From contig OX392541.1 of the NCBI GenBank assembly GCA_947623455.1, positions 8,622,719-8,686,718 of the forward strand: a stretch of 64,000 nucleotides of DNA. Reading direction: 5' to 3'. This DNA is from Mimachlamys varia. Its lineage: Eukaryota > Mollusca > Bivalvia > Pectinida > Pectinidae. Below, piece by piece: positions 55,176 to 64,000 of this stretch (positions are counted from its first letter, which is position 1; each line of letters starts with the position of its first letter). A program made the translations under genes and the position numbers. The notes beneath the pieces were generated by a model, which ran no database searches, was not told the origin of the DNA, and was given only the letters and a program-made list of their open reading frames with translations.

Positions 55176-55312
55176 CAATCTGATTAAAATCATATATGTA
55201 TCTCCTCGCTTTTCCGTAAACTTCTCTCTGCTGCGTCATGATCTGACAACATCTCATAGGGGGTCACGTCCCGGTGACTTTCTGCATTAGCCAATGAAAT
55301 TACTATTACTTG
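55176..55312. mobile_element. CAATCTG-family MITE, left end only
   Basis: It starts CAATCTGATTAAAATCATAT and runs through CTCTCTGCTGCGTCATGATC to about 55312, where the family sequence stops. Confidence 0.65.
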
Positions 55313-55504
55313 CTCTTGTGACGTCATCAATGTCATTATTAACAACACTTTATTTACCGTTTTAAACAGTTCGGAAAGAAAATATTAACAAAGTACAACT
55401 GTACAAATAAGTAATAAATGTTTGATCAAATATTGTTATTGTCCTATAAAATACAAATTACGGGTACGGGATGAATTCAGTTTGTCATCAATAGAAACGC
55501 TATT

Positions 55505-55735
55505 GTCGTCATTTTACGTCCTATTAACAGCCAGGGTCATTTAAGGATAGCCTCTCGGTATATGCGATGTGGATGTGTGTTGAGAATGTTTTATTTTAGA
55601 GGCTGCGGTATGTTCGTGTTAGCCTTTTTGCGATAGTCCGGATCTTTTGCCGATTTATAGTATTACCACACTGAAGTATACTGCCGAAGGCCCCCAGCAG
55701 CACATCCCAACGGTAACATTGTCATCTTAAACCAT
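55505..55735 (+). repeat. Dispersed repeat with TTTTACGTCCTATT start, copy 2
   Basis: This is the fullest copy in the window: ATTTTACGTCCTATTAACAG, TTGCGATAGTCCGGATCTTT, ATACTGCCGAAGGCCCCCAG. Confidence 0.6.
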
Positions 55736-55739
55736 TCCA

Positions 55740-56045
55740 GGATCATTTCAAGCAAGTTTCCGCTCAATTGAACCGGTAGAACTTGAGAAGAAGTTTAAAA
55801 TTTGTTTTTCAAGATGGTCGGGACCATCTCAGGATCGTTTCAGGCAAGTTCCAGCTCCATCGCATCAGTGGAACTTGAGAAGAAGTTTGAAATGCTTTTT
55901 TTTCAAAATGGCGGCTGTGGCGGCCATCATGGATTTCGGACCGACCCTAGAAATAACAACACTTTCTCGGCTCAATTGCACAAATGGAACTTGAAAAGTT
56001 TGAAATTAGTTTGTTCAAGATGGCGGCCAACTATGATTTATGTAA
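55740..56045 (+). repeat. Three diverged tandem units with CAAGATGG motif
   Basis: Units of about 110-130 bp share TGGAACTTGAGAAGAAGTTT and TTTTTCAAGATGG, at about 55780, 55865 and 55985. It looks like the core array of a pearl-like element without ends. Confidence 0.55.
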
Positions 56046-56059
56046 AGTATGATGCAGTT

Positions 56060-56130
56060 TAATTCATTTTTTCGGCACCCTATATCTATTACTAAATTTT
56101 AAAGGTGCAACATGTGAATTACGTCTTCTT
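56060..56130 (+). repeat. Penelope-like terminal fragment
   Basis: TTCATTTTTTCGGCACCCTA and GGTGCAACATGTG match parts of 59290-59370 and the complement of 3045-3090, next to the hammerhead. Confidence 0.4.
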
Positions 56131-56139
56131 CTATAAGAA

Positions 56140-57260
56140 AAGCCAGCATGGAGTATAATATCCCAAAAGGTACCCTGCATGACAAGCTGAACGTCCGGAA
56201 CATGGTAGGAGCCCTATCAGGTCCTCACAATGGAAGAAATCGATTGGTGTCTCCACATGTGTCGAGTTGGACATAGGAGAACACGACGAGAGTTTCTGAT
56301 GTGGTTCAAACCATTATTGTCACAGGTGGTCGACCAACGCCTTTCAACAATGACAGACCGAGTAAGGACTGGTACTACAAGTTCTTGAAGCGCCAGTCGC
56401 ATGACTTTGGGAATGAGCGTGCTTCATAATAAATGAAAAGTTTGATGTCTGTTCAGAAATTTATGTCTGGGGAATCGGATGGATTGAACATCATGAAATA
56501 TCCATCAAGGATCTGCATTGCCGATGAAAGTGGTTTTCCACTTTACGCTTAACTTAGGTAAGGGTTACGGCACCTCTTAGTCCTAATTACATCGTCCAAT
56601 AAAAAAAAGATAACCGTCCTTGCATGCTGTAGTGCCAGTGCGCATTATATTCCCCCAATAATTGGTTATCTGGGTTTTAACCCTCATAAGGGTTTAACGG
56701 AGGCTGTCAGGGATTGGGCAGAAAATGGTCGGATGGACAGTGAGCTGTTCTTCATTTGACTTTCGACCACATTTCATAACGCTCTTAATAAAAGACAGGA
56801 GAAACGACCAGTTTTGTTTGTTTACAGTCACAGCACCCATATACAACATCCGATCATTTTGTATTGCCTCATTGAGCATGCCAGTCATGTCATGCAGCCA
56901 TTGCATTGGACCTTTGTCTGTTCAGTGCCCTAACGTCGAAATGAACTACGAAAACTTTCAGATGTAGCGCCTAAGTGACATTTGCGTCGGTCTTTGAGTA
57001 GGCTTGGTTCATGTCAGCTAATGTGCGAAATGCCGTCCAGGGATTTCTGGAAAGAAGACTCTTTCCGTTGGATGCGGCAGGTGGTAAACAGTAGTAATGT
57101 TGCTTAAAGAAACAGGTTTGTCCACACGACCCAACGTCATCTCTCAGCTCATTACAAACCATCACTGTCCCCTGTCATGTTCTTTGTCCCTACTCCCACG
57201 CAGGTCCCTACTCGAATGCCTATACCTGCTCTGGCACCCGTCCATACTGCGGCGCCAGTC
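56140..57260 (+). pseudogene. Dead pogo/Tigger-type transposase
   Basis: Much of one reading frame still shows the family order. A psq-like helix-turn-helix comes first (SMEYNIPKGTLHDKL), then the second DNA-binding part (GGRPTPFNNDRPSKDWYYKF). The DDE core follows: ADESGFPL with the first Asp (about 56523), KITVLACCSASAHYIPPIIG, NGRMDSELFF, and VYSHSTH, where the second catalytic Asp is Tyr (56823). HASHVMQPLHW completes the core. At least four stop codons interrupt it. No terminal inverted repeats were recognised. Pogo-superfamily enzymes cut and paste DNA at TA sites; this copy cannot. Confidence 0.85.
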
Positions 57261-57616
57261 CCCGCCCCTATTTTACACAACTAATAAATGGTTTAAACGA
57301 CGTTTGGGTGACTAGCACTTTGAGTACCTTGTTAGCTTCATCAGACGAATGACCAGCAGAGCATATACACAGAAAGCCTCCGATTCCTTTGCAATAGTAC
57401 ATTTACGATATTGTTAACTAGTGATGCAGTGTATTTGAACAAAAAATAATTTGTTCATAATAATTTTAACCGAGCTCGGAATACAATTAATGTGTTTACT
57501 TAATGTAAATATTGCAGTACCAGAAGCCCTCGTGAGTGTTTGTCATCAAACAAAAAATCACGAAATAATGTCCCACCAGCGGGAAAACCGATGACATATT
57601 ATACAGCTTGGCTTTT

Positions 57617-57655
57617 CCAATATGATTAAATCAATAGGAAAATCCAACTGTATTT
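57617..57655 (+). promoter_or_regulatory. Conserved upstream block of the receptor genes (copy 3)
   Basis: CCAATATGATTAAATCAATA then GGAAAATCCAACTGTATTT is the complement of the blocks at 5077-5114 and 52596-52632. It lies about 276-314 bp upstream of the receptor 3 start. Homology to the receptor 2 upstream region actually extends over 57460-57930. Confidence 0.4.
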
Positions 57656-57930
57656 ACTCTTGATACCGGCAGTGTCCTGTTGAAATCAAACAGCAAGAGA
57701 CGATACTAACAGCTGCAAAACAATCACCAATAAGTTGCAAAACACGTTCAGGATCAGAAGTCGGTGTTATCAATGATGTGTTGTTGTTAATTGAACAAGG
57801 ATTTTAACAATTCAATTAATTTCAGTGACTTTGCTCGACAAAAACACAAAATCAATTTCAATCAAGGTGTCACAAGAAACACAGACTTGCTTACTTCTTT
57901 GTATCGTTTTGGGATCATTATTGAGAAGAA

Positions 57931-58932
57931 ATGCCTATCACTAGAGTCGGTCAATTAGCTATTTCTGAAAGAAGTTCCGGAAGAGATGAAGACGAGACAA
58001 TGGATACAAATGTTAAAGAGCTTTTCAGTCCAGTGTTAATACTGATGAAATTCGGTGGGATTTTCATTGGTAGAAAGGGTAAAGGTGGAACAGTTTCTTA
58101 TATAATGGTATGGTTTTACTGTTTGTTTCTGATGCTTGTTCATATCGCAGACAGTATACGATTCTTGTTCATTTATAAAGATGAGGAATTTCGCCAACTT
58201 TCTAGCAGACTAGCCGGGATGTTTTCAATGACAACGTTTTCCGTATTAGGTACGTCATTCACTGCGGGATTTTTGTACCTGAATTCTGAACATGTGCCGA
58301 AAATCATGTGTGCGTTATCGTCCTATGAGGAGAAATATGGATTAAAATTGACAAAGAAGTTCTTAAAACAACAACGTAGAATAGTTGTGATGATGACTAT
58401 TTTGAATATCCTTTTTAACTCGGTACTTTTAGGTCTGTTGTTAACCTTCCTCCCAGAGAAATCTTTAATCATGAAACTTCTTGTTGGCTTTCCATATTCA
58501 AATTATTTGGAAAAACTAATCCCAATTTTCTTTATATCTATTAAAATGATTTTCATTGCACTTGGAATGACCGCCGTCAACGCATTCGGTCATCAGTTTG
58601 TAGAGTTAATCGGACAAAAATACTTGGAGGTAACAAAAAAAGTTTCAGAATTGGTCGAGGGAAACAGCACCGAAGACATAGAAGAATTCCTGGAAGTATA
58701 CAGAAATCAACACGAGTGTCTTACAGCTTTGATCCGGAAGGCAAATCCAATACTACAGTTCATTATTATAATTACATATTCAACAGGTATCCCTGCGGCG
58801 TGTTTCCTGTTATACGGCATAGCTGGAGGGGGTCTCGGAATGGTTGATTTACTAATTCTTACCGAATTCTTTTTCGGTGCTTTGTGTGGACTTATGTACT
58901 ACACACTCATGGGAGCAGGTCTCAATTCAAAG
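57931..58932 (+). CDS. Gustatory-receptor-like 7TM protein 3, first exon
   Basis: This exon of 334 codons starts at the ATG at 57931 (MPITRVGQLAISERSSGRDE) and ends at AAG|GTATGT in phase 0, after GAGLNSK. It has six hydrophobic segments; the N-terminus is charged and lacks a signal peptide, as in insect chemoreceptors, whose N-terminus is cytoplasmic. The loop YRNQHECLTALIRKANPILQ precedes TM6. With exons 2 and 3 (60193-60261, 62334-62423) the protein reaches 387 residues before the missing last exon. That fits the family's usual 350-450. Every exon seen is intact. The gene is the plus-strand arm of the inverted duplication with receptor 2. Confidence 0.8.
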
Positions 58933-59289
58933 GTATGTTATTTCTGCTTAATGAAAAGCGATAAGATTTTCTTGTGAAGCATCGATTTAACAGCTGAAGT
59001 AAATGTAAGTTATTGTCCTCATAACATCTTGAGAAGTTTACATACATTACATATTTTTTTTCTGAATCTTTATATCCGAGTGTGTGGCGGAGGCAGTTTA
59101 TGGACTATTTGCTACTTATTAAAACATGAATTTTATCCTGGCAATACCTTGATACTCGTATAAGATCCACGATTTGTCATATTATACTTGCAATGGGTGT
59201 GAATAATTGGTAGAACAGCTTGGGTCTTAATTAATCGATCGGTCAGGATATGTTAATGTATTGTTTCTAGGTGGACAAAACAGCTGTAT

Positions 59290-59370
59290 GGCGCAGTTTC
59301 ATTTTTTCGGCATACTGTATCTATTATTAAATTTAAACGGTGCAGCATGTGTGTTGCATCACCTTTCTTT
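59290..59370 (+). repeat. Penelope-like terminal fragment in intron 1
   Basis: TTTTTTCGGCATACTGTATC and GGTGCAGCATGTGTGTTGCA match the complement of the sequence beside the hammerhead at 3040-3100. No ribozyme core is present here. Confidence 0.45.
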
Positions 59371-59623
59371 AGAGAGTGCAGATCTAATACCAATACTTGA
59401 TTAAACATGTTTAACAATCGGTGATCATGTATACATTTTATTGATAAAATGTCTGTAAGTAGAAGGCAGGAATTTAAACTCAAGAATTCGATTGGTGCCC
59501 ATCTTGAAATGGCTTAAGTCTCCTACCGGTGAGACCGTGGGTGGGAGCTATAGTTTTTCATCTCCGTCTGCTGTAATTTGTCAGCACTCCATTGACTTAA
59601 TTCATGACTACCTTGACAAAGAA

Positions 59624-60033
59624 CAATCTGATTAAAATCATATCTTGATCTCCGCGCCGTTCCGTAAACCTCTCTCTGCTGTGCCAAGGTATCAGGACAT
59701 TTCATAGGGGTCACATTCAGAAGACCTTTTGCATTAATTAGCCAATAAAATTAAGAACTTTCAGAATCTGAAATGTCGATTTTTGAGGTGACAAAGCCTG
59801 CATTGTCGTATTTGTATGTTAAGTCATTTCGTCATGAAAACATTAATGTTGAATAATGTGACGAAATGCCTTGCTGCAAGATGACAGCGTCATTGAAAAA
59901 TATTTTAGTGTTACGTAAAGAGGCAACAAAGGTCATCTGAACGCGACCCCTATGCGATGTCATCAGATCTTGACGCAGCAGAGAGAAGTTTACGGAACGA
60001 CGCGGAGATCAAGTTATGATTTTAATCAGATTG
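59624..60033. mobile_element. CAATCTG-family MITE, complete (410 bp)
   Basis: Both termini CAATCTGATTAAAAT and ATTTTAATCAGATTG are intact. The interior carries the ATTTCGTCA...TGACGAAAT palindrome. It lies in intron 1 of receptor 3, 160 bp before exon 2. Confidence 0.85.
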
Positions 60034-60192
60034 GAAGAAGTGACCATTTGACATTTGTGACACATGCAAACAATTATCTCCTGAAAAAGCCAACATGCAG
60101 TGATGGCATGTATCAGGCAAGAAGGCAATTGTAATACCAATGCATAAATGTCATTTCTGGAATTATACTAATTTGATGTTTTTGTATTTCAG

Positions 60193-60261
60193 GCGCATGA
60201 AGTAAATGATGTCTTGTTTCAATTTGATTTAACGCAGTTATCGGAAAAAGCAACCCGCCAG
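60193..60261 (+). CDS. Gustatory-receptor-like protein 3, exon 2
   Basis: This is a 69 bp phase 0 exon between TTTTTGTATTTCAG| and CAG|GTAAAT. It encodes AHEVNDVLFQFDLTQLSEKA and TRQ. The DNA is almost identical to the complement of 47647-47715, and the first bases of the following intron are conserved too. Confidence 0.8.
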
Positions 60262-60579
60262 GTAAATAGCTCCAAGCGTTTATATGTAAATAAAGATGCG
60301 GCTAGTTGAATGTGAAATTTTGAAATGCAAACTACTTGACGCGTCAATGCCTTATTAGACATATTAGTTTGCTTAACACTTTTTTCATACAGCCATGCAG
60401 GATAGTTTATCAAGCTGGCATGAGACCTGTAATGGCTGCAATTGATAAGGCAAGTCCTGCAATTATTTATAGTATTCATGTAACAGGTCCAAAGGGCCAA
60501 GCTGATGCTGTGGTATTTCCATTCAAACGACTTAAATTCTTAACTCACATGGGTCAAATATGTTAACCATTTGCGCACA

Positions 60580-61117
60580 TTTGGCGGAAAGATTCCTTGG
60601 GTGAAGCATGACCTCGACCTATATTCAAGGTAGAAAAACCTTTTTACCACATATTCTGATTAACCAAAACGCTTAGAAGTATGATATTTGGAGGAAACAC
60701 TTTCAGCCATAATCAACCGTAAACATTCACATTCATACATGAATGTGAAATTACCATATGAGCATTGCACGCCAATATGACCTCTTATCCAATACACATT
60801 GTACAGTTTAAACGACTTCCTCTCCATAACCACCGAGTGGAAATCAACCAAATTTGGCAGGAAGCATCCTTAGATGCTCAGAATCTGAAATTGTACAAAT
60901 GGTAGGACTGACCGCCCAAGGAGGTCAAAAAGGATTACTTATCTGAATTGGTATAAGCTACATCTTCTCAATGGATACTAACTATATTCCACTGGTAGCA
61001 ACCTTAGCCTAATAAGTAGCTTGGATTCAAAATTGTACTCGTGGTTTTGATAAAAATATTTTACCACGATTACCTAATACAAATGTATCCAGGTGAAAGA
61101 TACAGACCCTCTTGTAA
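60580..61117 (-). mobile_element. Diverged pearl-like element in intron 2
   Basis: Minus-strand pearl-like units with CTCCATAACCACCGAGTGGA, AAATTTGGCAGGAAGCATCC and AAAATTGTAC motifs, ending in TACAGACCCTCTTGTAATTA. The unit sequence matches 61607-62036. Confidence 0.5.
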
Positions 61118-61499
61118 TTATTTGCTTAATGGTGGGGTTTTTTTTTGTTGTTATATTTTCCAATTTTTTGTTACATATACATAACAAGTACTATACACTC
61201 ACTCCGTTTAAAGCAGCAACATAAACTTAATGGCTTAATAGCAAAATTTATTATGCATTATGCGTCTACATCAAAATTGAAAATGGTGAAGACACCAAAG
61301 CAAACAAAAGGTTCTAATTTATACACTTTACTGTTTTGAACAGAGATTTAATGCATTATTATATTAAATATTTATAACAAGTGTTGCTATCTTGGACGGA
61401 AAGAAAGACTACTTCCCAGTATGTTCAGGTAAGCTCTTTCCGATGCTGACTTTATAGTGTCACCACCCTTCAGTATACTGCCGCCAAAGATGCCCAGCA

Positions 61500-61567
61500 A
61501 CATACTCCACCTGGTTACATACTCCACCTGGTTACATACTTCACCTGGTTACATACTCCACTTGGTT
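61500..61567. repeat. 17 bp minisatellite, four units
   Basis: ACATACTCCACCTGGTT is repeated four times with two substitutions. Confidence 0.85.
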
Positions 61568-61606
61568 ACATACTTACAACGGGTGAACCAGTCGATTCAT
61601 TAGCTC

Positions 61607-62036
61607 ACCTGGTCGGAAGAAACGAGGTGAGCTTATGCCATACCGTGGCGTCCGTCGTCCGTCAACAATTTCTTTAAACGACTTCTCCATAACCACTGAT
61701 AGGAAATCAACCTAATTTGGCAAGAAGCATCCTTGGGTGCCAAGGATTCAAAATTGTACTAATGGTGGGACTAACCCCCTAGGGGGCTGAGGGGTGGGGC
61801 AAAAAAGGGTTATTTAGCTATATTGGTTTAATCGACTTCTTCTCCATAAACATTTATTGGAAATCAGCCTTATTTGGCAGGAAGCATCCCTAGCTGCTCA
61901 GGATTCAAAATTATACTAATGGTGGGACTGACCCCTAAGGGGCTGAGGGGCGAGCCAAAAAGAAAATATTTTATCATGGTTACCTAGATACCAATGCATC
62001 CAAGTGAGCGAAACAGGCCCTTTGTGCCCTCTTGTT
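61607..62036 (-). mobile_element. Pearl-like element, reverse orientation
   Basis: At the low-coordinate end a hairpin AGCTCACCTGG...CGAGGTGAGCT is followed by GTCCGTCGTCCGTC (a decayed ACGG tract). There are two core units of about 150 bp, with CTCCATAACCACTGATAGGA and TTTGGCAAGAAGCATCC. The other end reads GTGAGCGAAACAGGCCCTTT and CCCTCTTGTTCC, the complement of the usual 5' end. It lies in intron 2 of receptor 3. Confidence 0.7.
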
Positions 62037-62333
62037 CCAATAATGCTGATTGTCGAGCAGAGATTTGTTAGCACCATTTATGAGTCTACCAATATGTCTC
62101 TGCAATCGGTTAAACCCCACATAAGGGAGTGTCGAGGGAGACTTCAGGAAAACATAACAGTTGGAAAAACAACATAACGCCCCAATTTTAGTTGCCTTTC
62201 ACGAATCTTGCAATTCGGGCAACAGGTACGAACTACCAATAGGGTTCTTACTATAGAGGTTTATCTACAGTTTGTACAAACACAGATATAGCCAAACGCT
62301 TTGCAGTCAGCTTAATCCTTTATTATTTTGCAG

Positions 62334-62423
62334 CTCCAAATTTTCATCTCGAGAGTAAACGGACCTCCAATTGGAATCAACGTGTACGACATGTTTAATG
62401 TCGATAGATCAAGTTTGCTTATG
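62334..62423 (+). CDS. Gustatory-receptor-like protein 3, exon 3
   Basis: This is a 90 bp phase 0 exon between TTATTTTGCAG| and ATG|GTAAGTT. It encodes LQIFISRVNGPPIGINVYDM and then FNVDRSSLLM, the segment leading into TM7. The short final exon carrying the C-terminus was not found between 62424 and the window end. Confidence 0.75.
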
Positions 62424-63179
62424 GTAAGTTGGTACAGATGGACCTTATACCTAAAGTTAATTTGCTTATTAGTGTGCTTTCTTGTTGTATTGTGCCTCTA
62501 GTTTAATCGATTTTGAGTTCGGATTATGATTTTGTTGACGCTTTGGCATTCTCTGATTTCATTAAGGACGCTCGACCCTACGTAATACGCAAGTTTTGAA
62601 TCTCGTTTTGTGGTGACGTAGCTTCTTATTTGTGTACCTGGAATTTGAAAACGGGGTATCAAATTCGTTCTACACAGTGATAAGTCGCGATGTCAACAAT
62701 GGCGAGATGAGAGGGGACGGTTCAAGTCTTCAACTCAAGCAAATACGAGCAAATAAAGTATTAACACGACCACTCATATTGCAAAACAACAACAAAAACA
62801 GATGTATACGATATCGACATATGGTCGGACACTGACAGCGACGGCAACAGTATAGAAACAGAATCGGAATGTAGGCCTAAAGTAACCGGTACAATTGGCC
62901 ATGGTTTCTCAAACTGGAGAGAGTCGGCGTGTGGTAGAATTATACGTGTTGGCAGAACGTTTACACAAGGGCTGTGCCTGGTGTCATTATATATGCACTA
63001 TTATGCTGTTGAAAATATAACACAGAACGCCAATAGTTATGTTCTAAAATGTTTTAAGCTTGTACGCATTCACAGTATATGTGTTATGTAAAAATACTAC
63101 CCACAACAAAAACTTCCTAATAGCATCAAGGGAGACAACCTACCATATACACAGTTTTACATCTAGTTTTCAATAAGTT
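62424..63179 (+). other. Intron 3 of receptor 3, nothing recognised
   Basis: The first 40 bp resemble the intron after exon 3 of receptor 2. The stretch around 62460-62540 resembles part of the Penelope-like tail at 44165-44230. I see no exon with the expected TM7 sequence. Confidence 0.35.
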
Positions 63180-63553
63180 CAATCTGATTAAAATACAGAT
63201 CCTTGTTCTCACTCCGTTTTACAAGGATCTGACAACACGTCCAGATGACCTTTGTCGCCTCTTTACTTAACACTAAAATAATTTTCCAACGACCTGTCAT
63301 CTTGCAGCAAGCCATTTCGTCACAATATTCCGCACGAACTTTTTGGTGACGAAATGACTAAACGGAAAAATGTGTTTATGCAAGCATTGTCGCCTCAAAA
63401 TTTCACTGTCAAGATTCTGCCAGTAGTTATTTGATTGGCTAATGCGAAAGGTCATCGGGACATGACCCTCTATGGGATTATCTCAGATCTTAACGCAGCA
63501 GAGAGAAGTTTACGGAACGGCGCGGAGATCAAGATATGATTTTAATCAGATTG
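63180..63553. mobile_element. CAATCTG-family MITE, complete (374 bp)
   Basis: This is the cleanest copy: perfect 15 bp terminal inverted repeats, the internal palindrome, and an uninterrupted CTTTACTTAACACTAAAATA. That run is the empty site proving the nested insertion at 447-2695. Confidence 0.9.
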
Positions 63554-64000
63554 TGTGATATTTTGATTTAATTTTTGCTTTTGCTTTAGGTAACTATACC
63601 GTATGTAAATAAATTGACTGTGAATACTGAAATTTGTCCGCCAGATATAATTGCGAAAGGGTCGAGCCTCCTTAACACCCCCCCCCCGTCCTCCCCAACG
63701 AGGTTGGGGGAGGGGTATACTTATATAACAAACCTGTCTAATGTCTATTAATTCGTTGCCTGTACGCAGACTTTGTCCAGCTATGTCTTGCCTCAATTTA
63801 CAATGGATATTTTTCCAAAACACAATGTACATTTGCATCTCCCTTCCCAGAATTATCCACCTAGATGTAGACAATTAACACATATTGTCTGACCATGCAT
63901 TCTCTGTGTTTTAATCGATTTCTTGAAAATGGTGTGTGAATGGTCGATATCCCTACCGAAGCAACTTTTTAATAATTTTAATAACTGGCCTTCTACACTA

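Noticed and set aside
60336..60566. Plus-strand frame after a good polypyrimidine-CAG at about 60392, tested as receptor 3 exon 3
   Set aside because: The translation has no resemblance to the TM7 region, whereas 62334-62423 matches receptor 2 exon 3 almost exactly.
63588..63650. TTTTGCTTTAG acceptor tested as receptor 3 last exon
   Set aside because: No frame after it gives a hydrophobic TM7 end, and it starts just beyond a MITE.

Overview
This window looks like genomic DNA of a bivalve mollusc; that is an inference. It is AT-rich and intron-containing. It is full of repeats of the kind described in bivalves: short elements with a central array of roughly 150 bp units, an ACGG-type microsatellite and a 3' hairpin (pearl-like, helentron-derived), Penelope-like retroelements, a Ty3/gypsy element, TTAA-targeting DNA elements and a pogo/Tigger relic. 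The host genes I can support are three paralogous seven-transmembrane receptors resembling the insect gustatory receptor family.

Layout. Bases 1-3200 hold a nest of small transposons: a CAATCTGATTAAAAT-ended MITE is split at TTAA by a second MITE, which is itself split at TTAA by a 1.87 kb element. A fragment with a hammerhead ribozyme core follows. Bases 3785-4771 are receptor gene 1 (minus strand, first exon). Bases 5769-8756 plus 43038-43113 are an internally deleted gypsy element whose second LTR is interrupted by a 34.3 kb TTAA element (8757-43033). That element matches the 1.87 kb element at both ends, but carries an inserted segment of about 32.5 kb (9063-41575).

The 32.5 kb insert is the main feature. 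Its ends look like those of a helentron (subterminal inverted repeat AGGTCATCTGAC/GTCAGATGACCT and a 3' hairpin). It contains an uninterrupted 3225-codon Rep/helicase gene that also encodes an OTU protease, a second cysteine protease resembling the herpesvirus-tegument (C76-like) fold, a zinc-binding domain and a C-terminal AP-type endonuclease. It also contains a three-exon RPA-like single-strand DNA binding gene. The two genes plausibly form one rolling-circle transposition system. The rest of the insert is AT-rich, with tandem arrays, two tRNA-SINE-like copies, a TIR element and nested pearl-like elements.

Bases 43034-64000 carry receptor gene 2 (minus strand, exons at 51283-52281, 47647-47715 and 46196-46282) and receptor gene 3 (plus strand, exons at 57931-58932, 60193-60261 and 62334-62423). 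They form an inverted duplication that includes about 450 bp of upstream sequence. The spacer between them holds broken Penelope-like reverse transcriptase copies and a dead Tigger transposase. All receptor introns seen here are phase 0 and lie near the C-terminal end, as in the insect chemoreceptor superfamily. The last receptor exon was not located for any copy.
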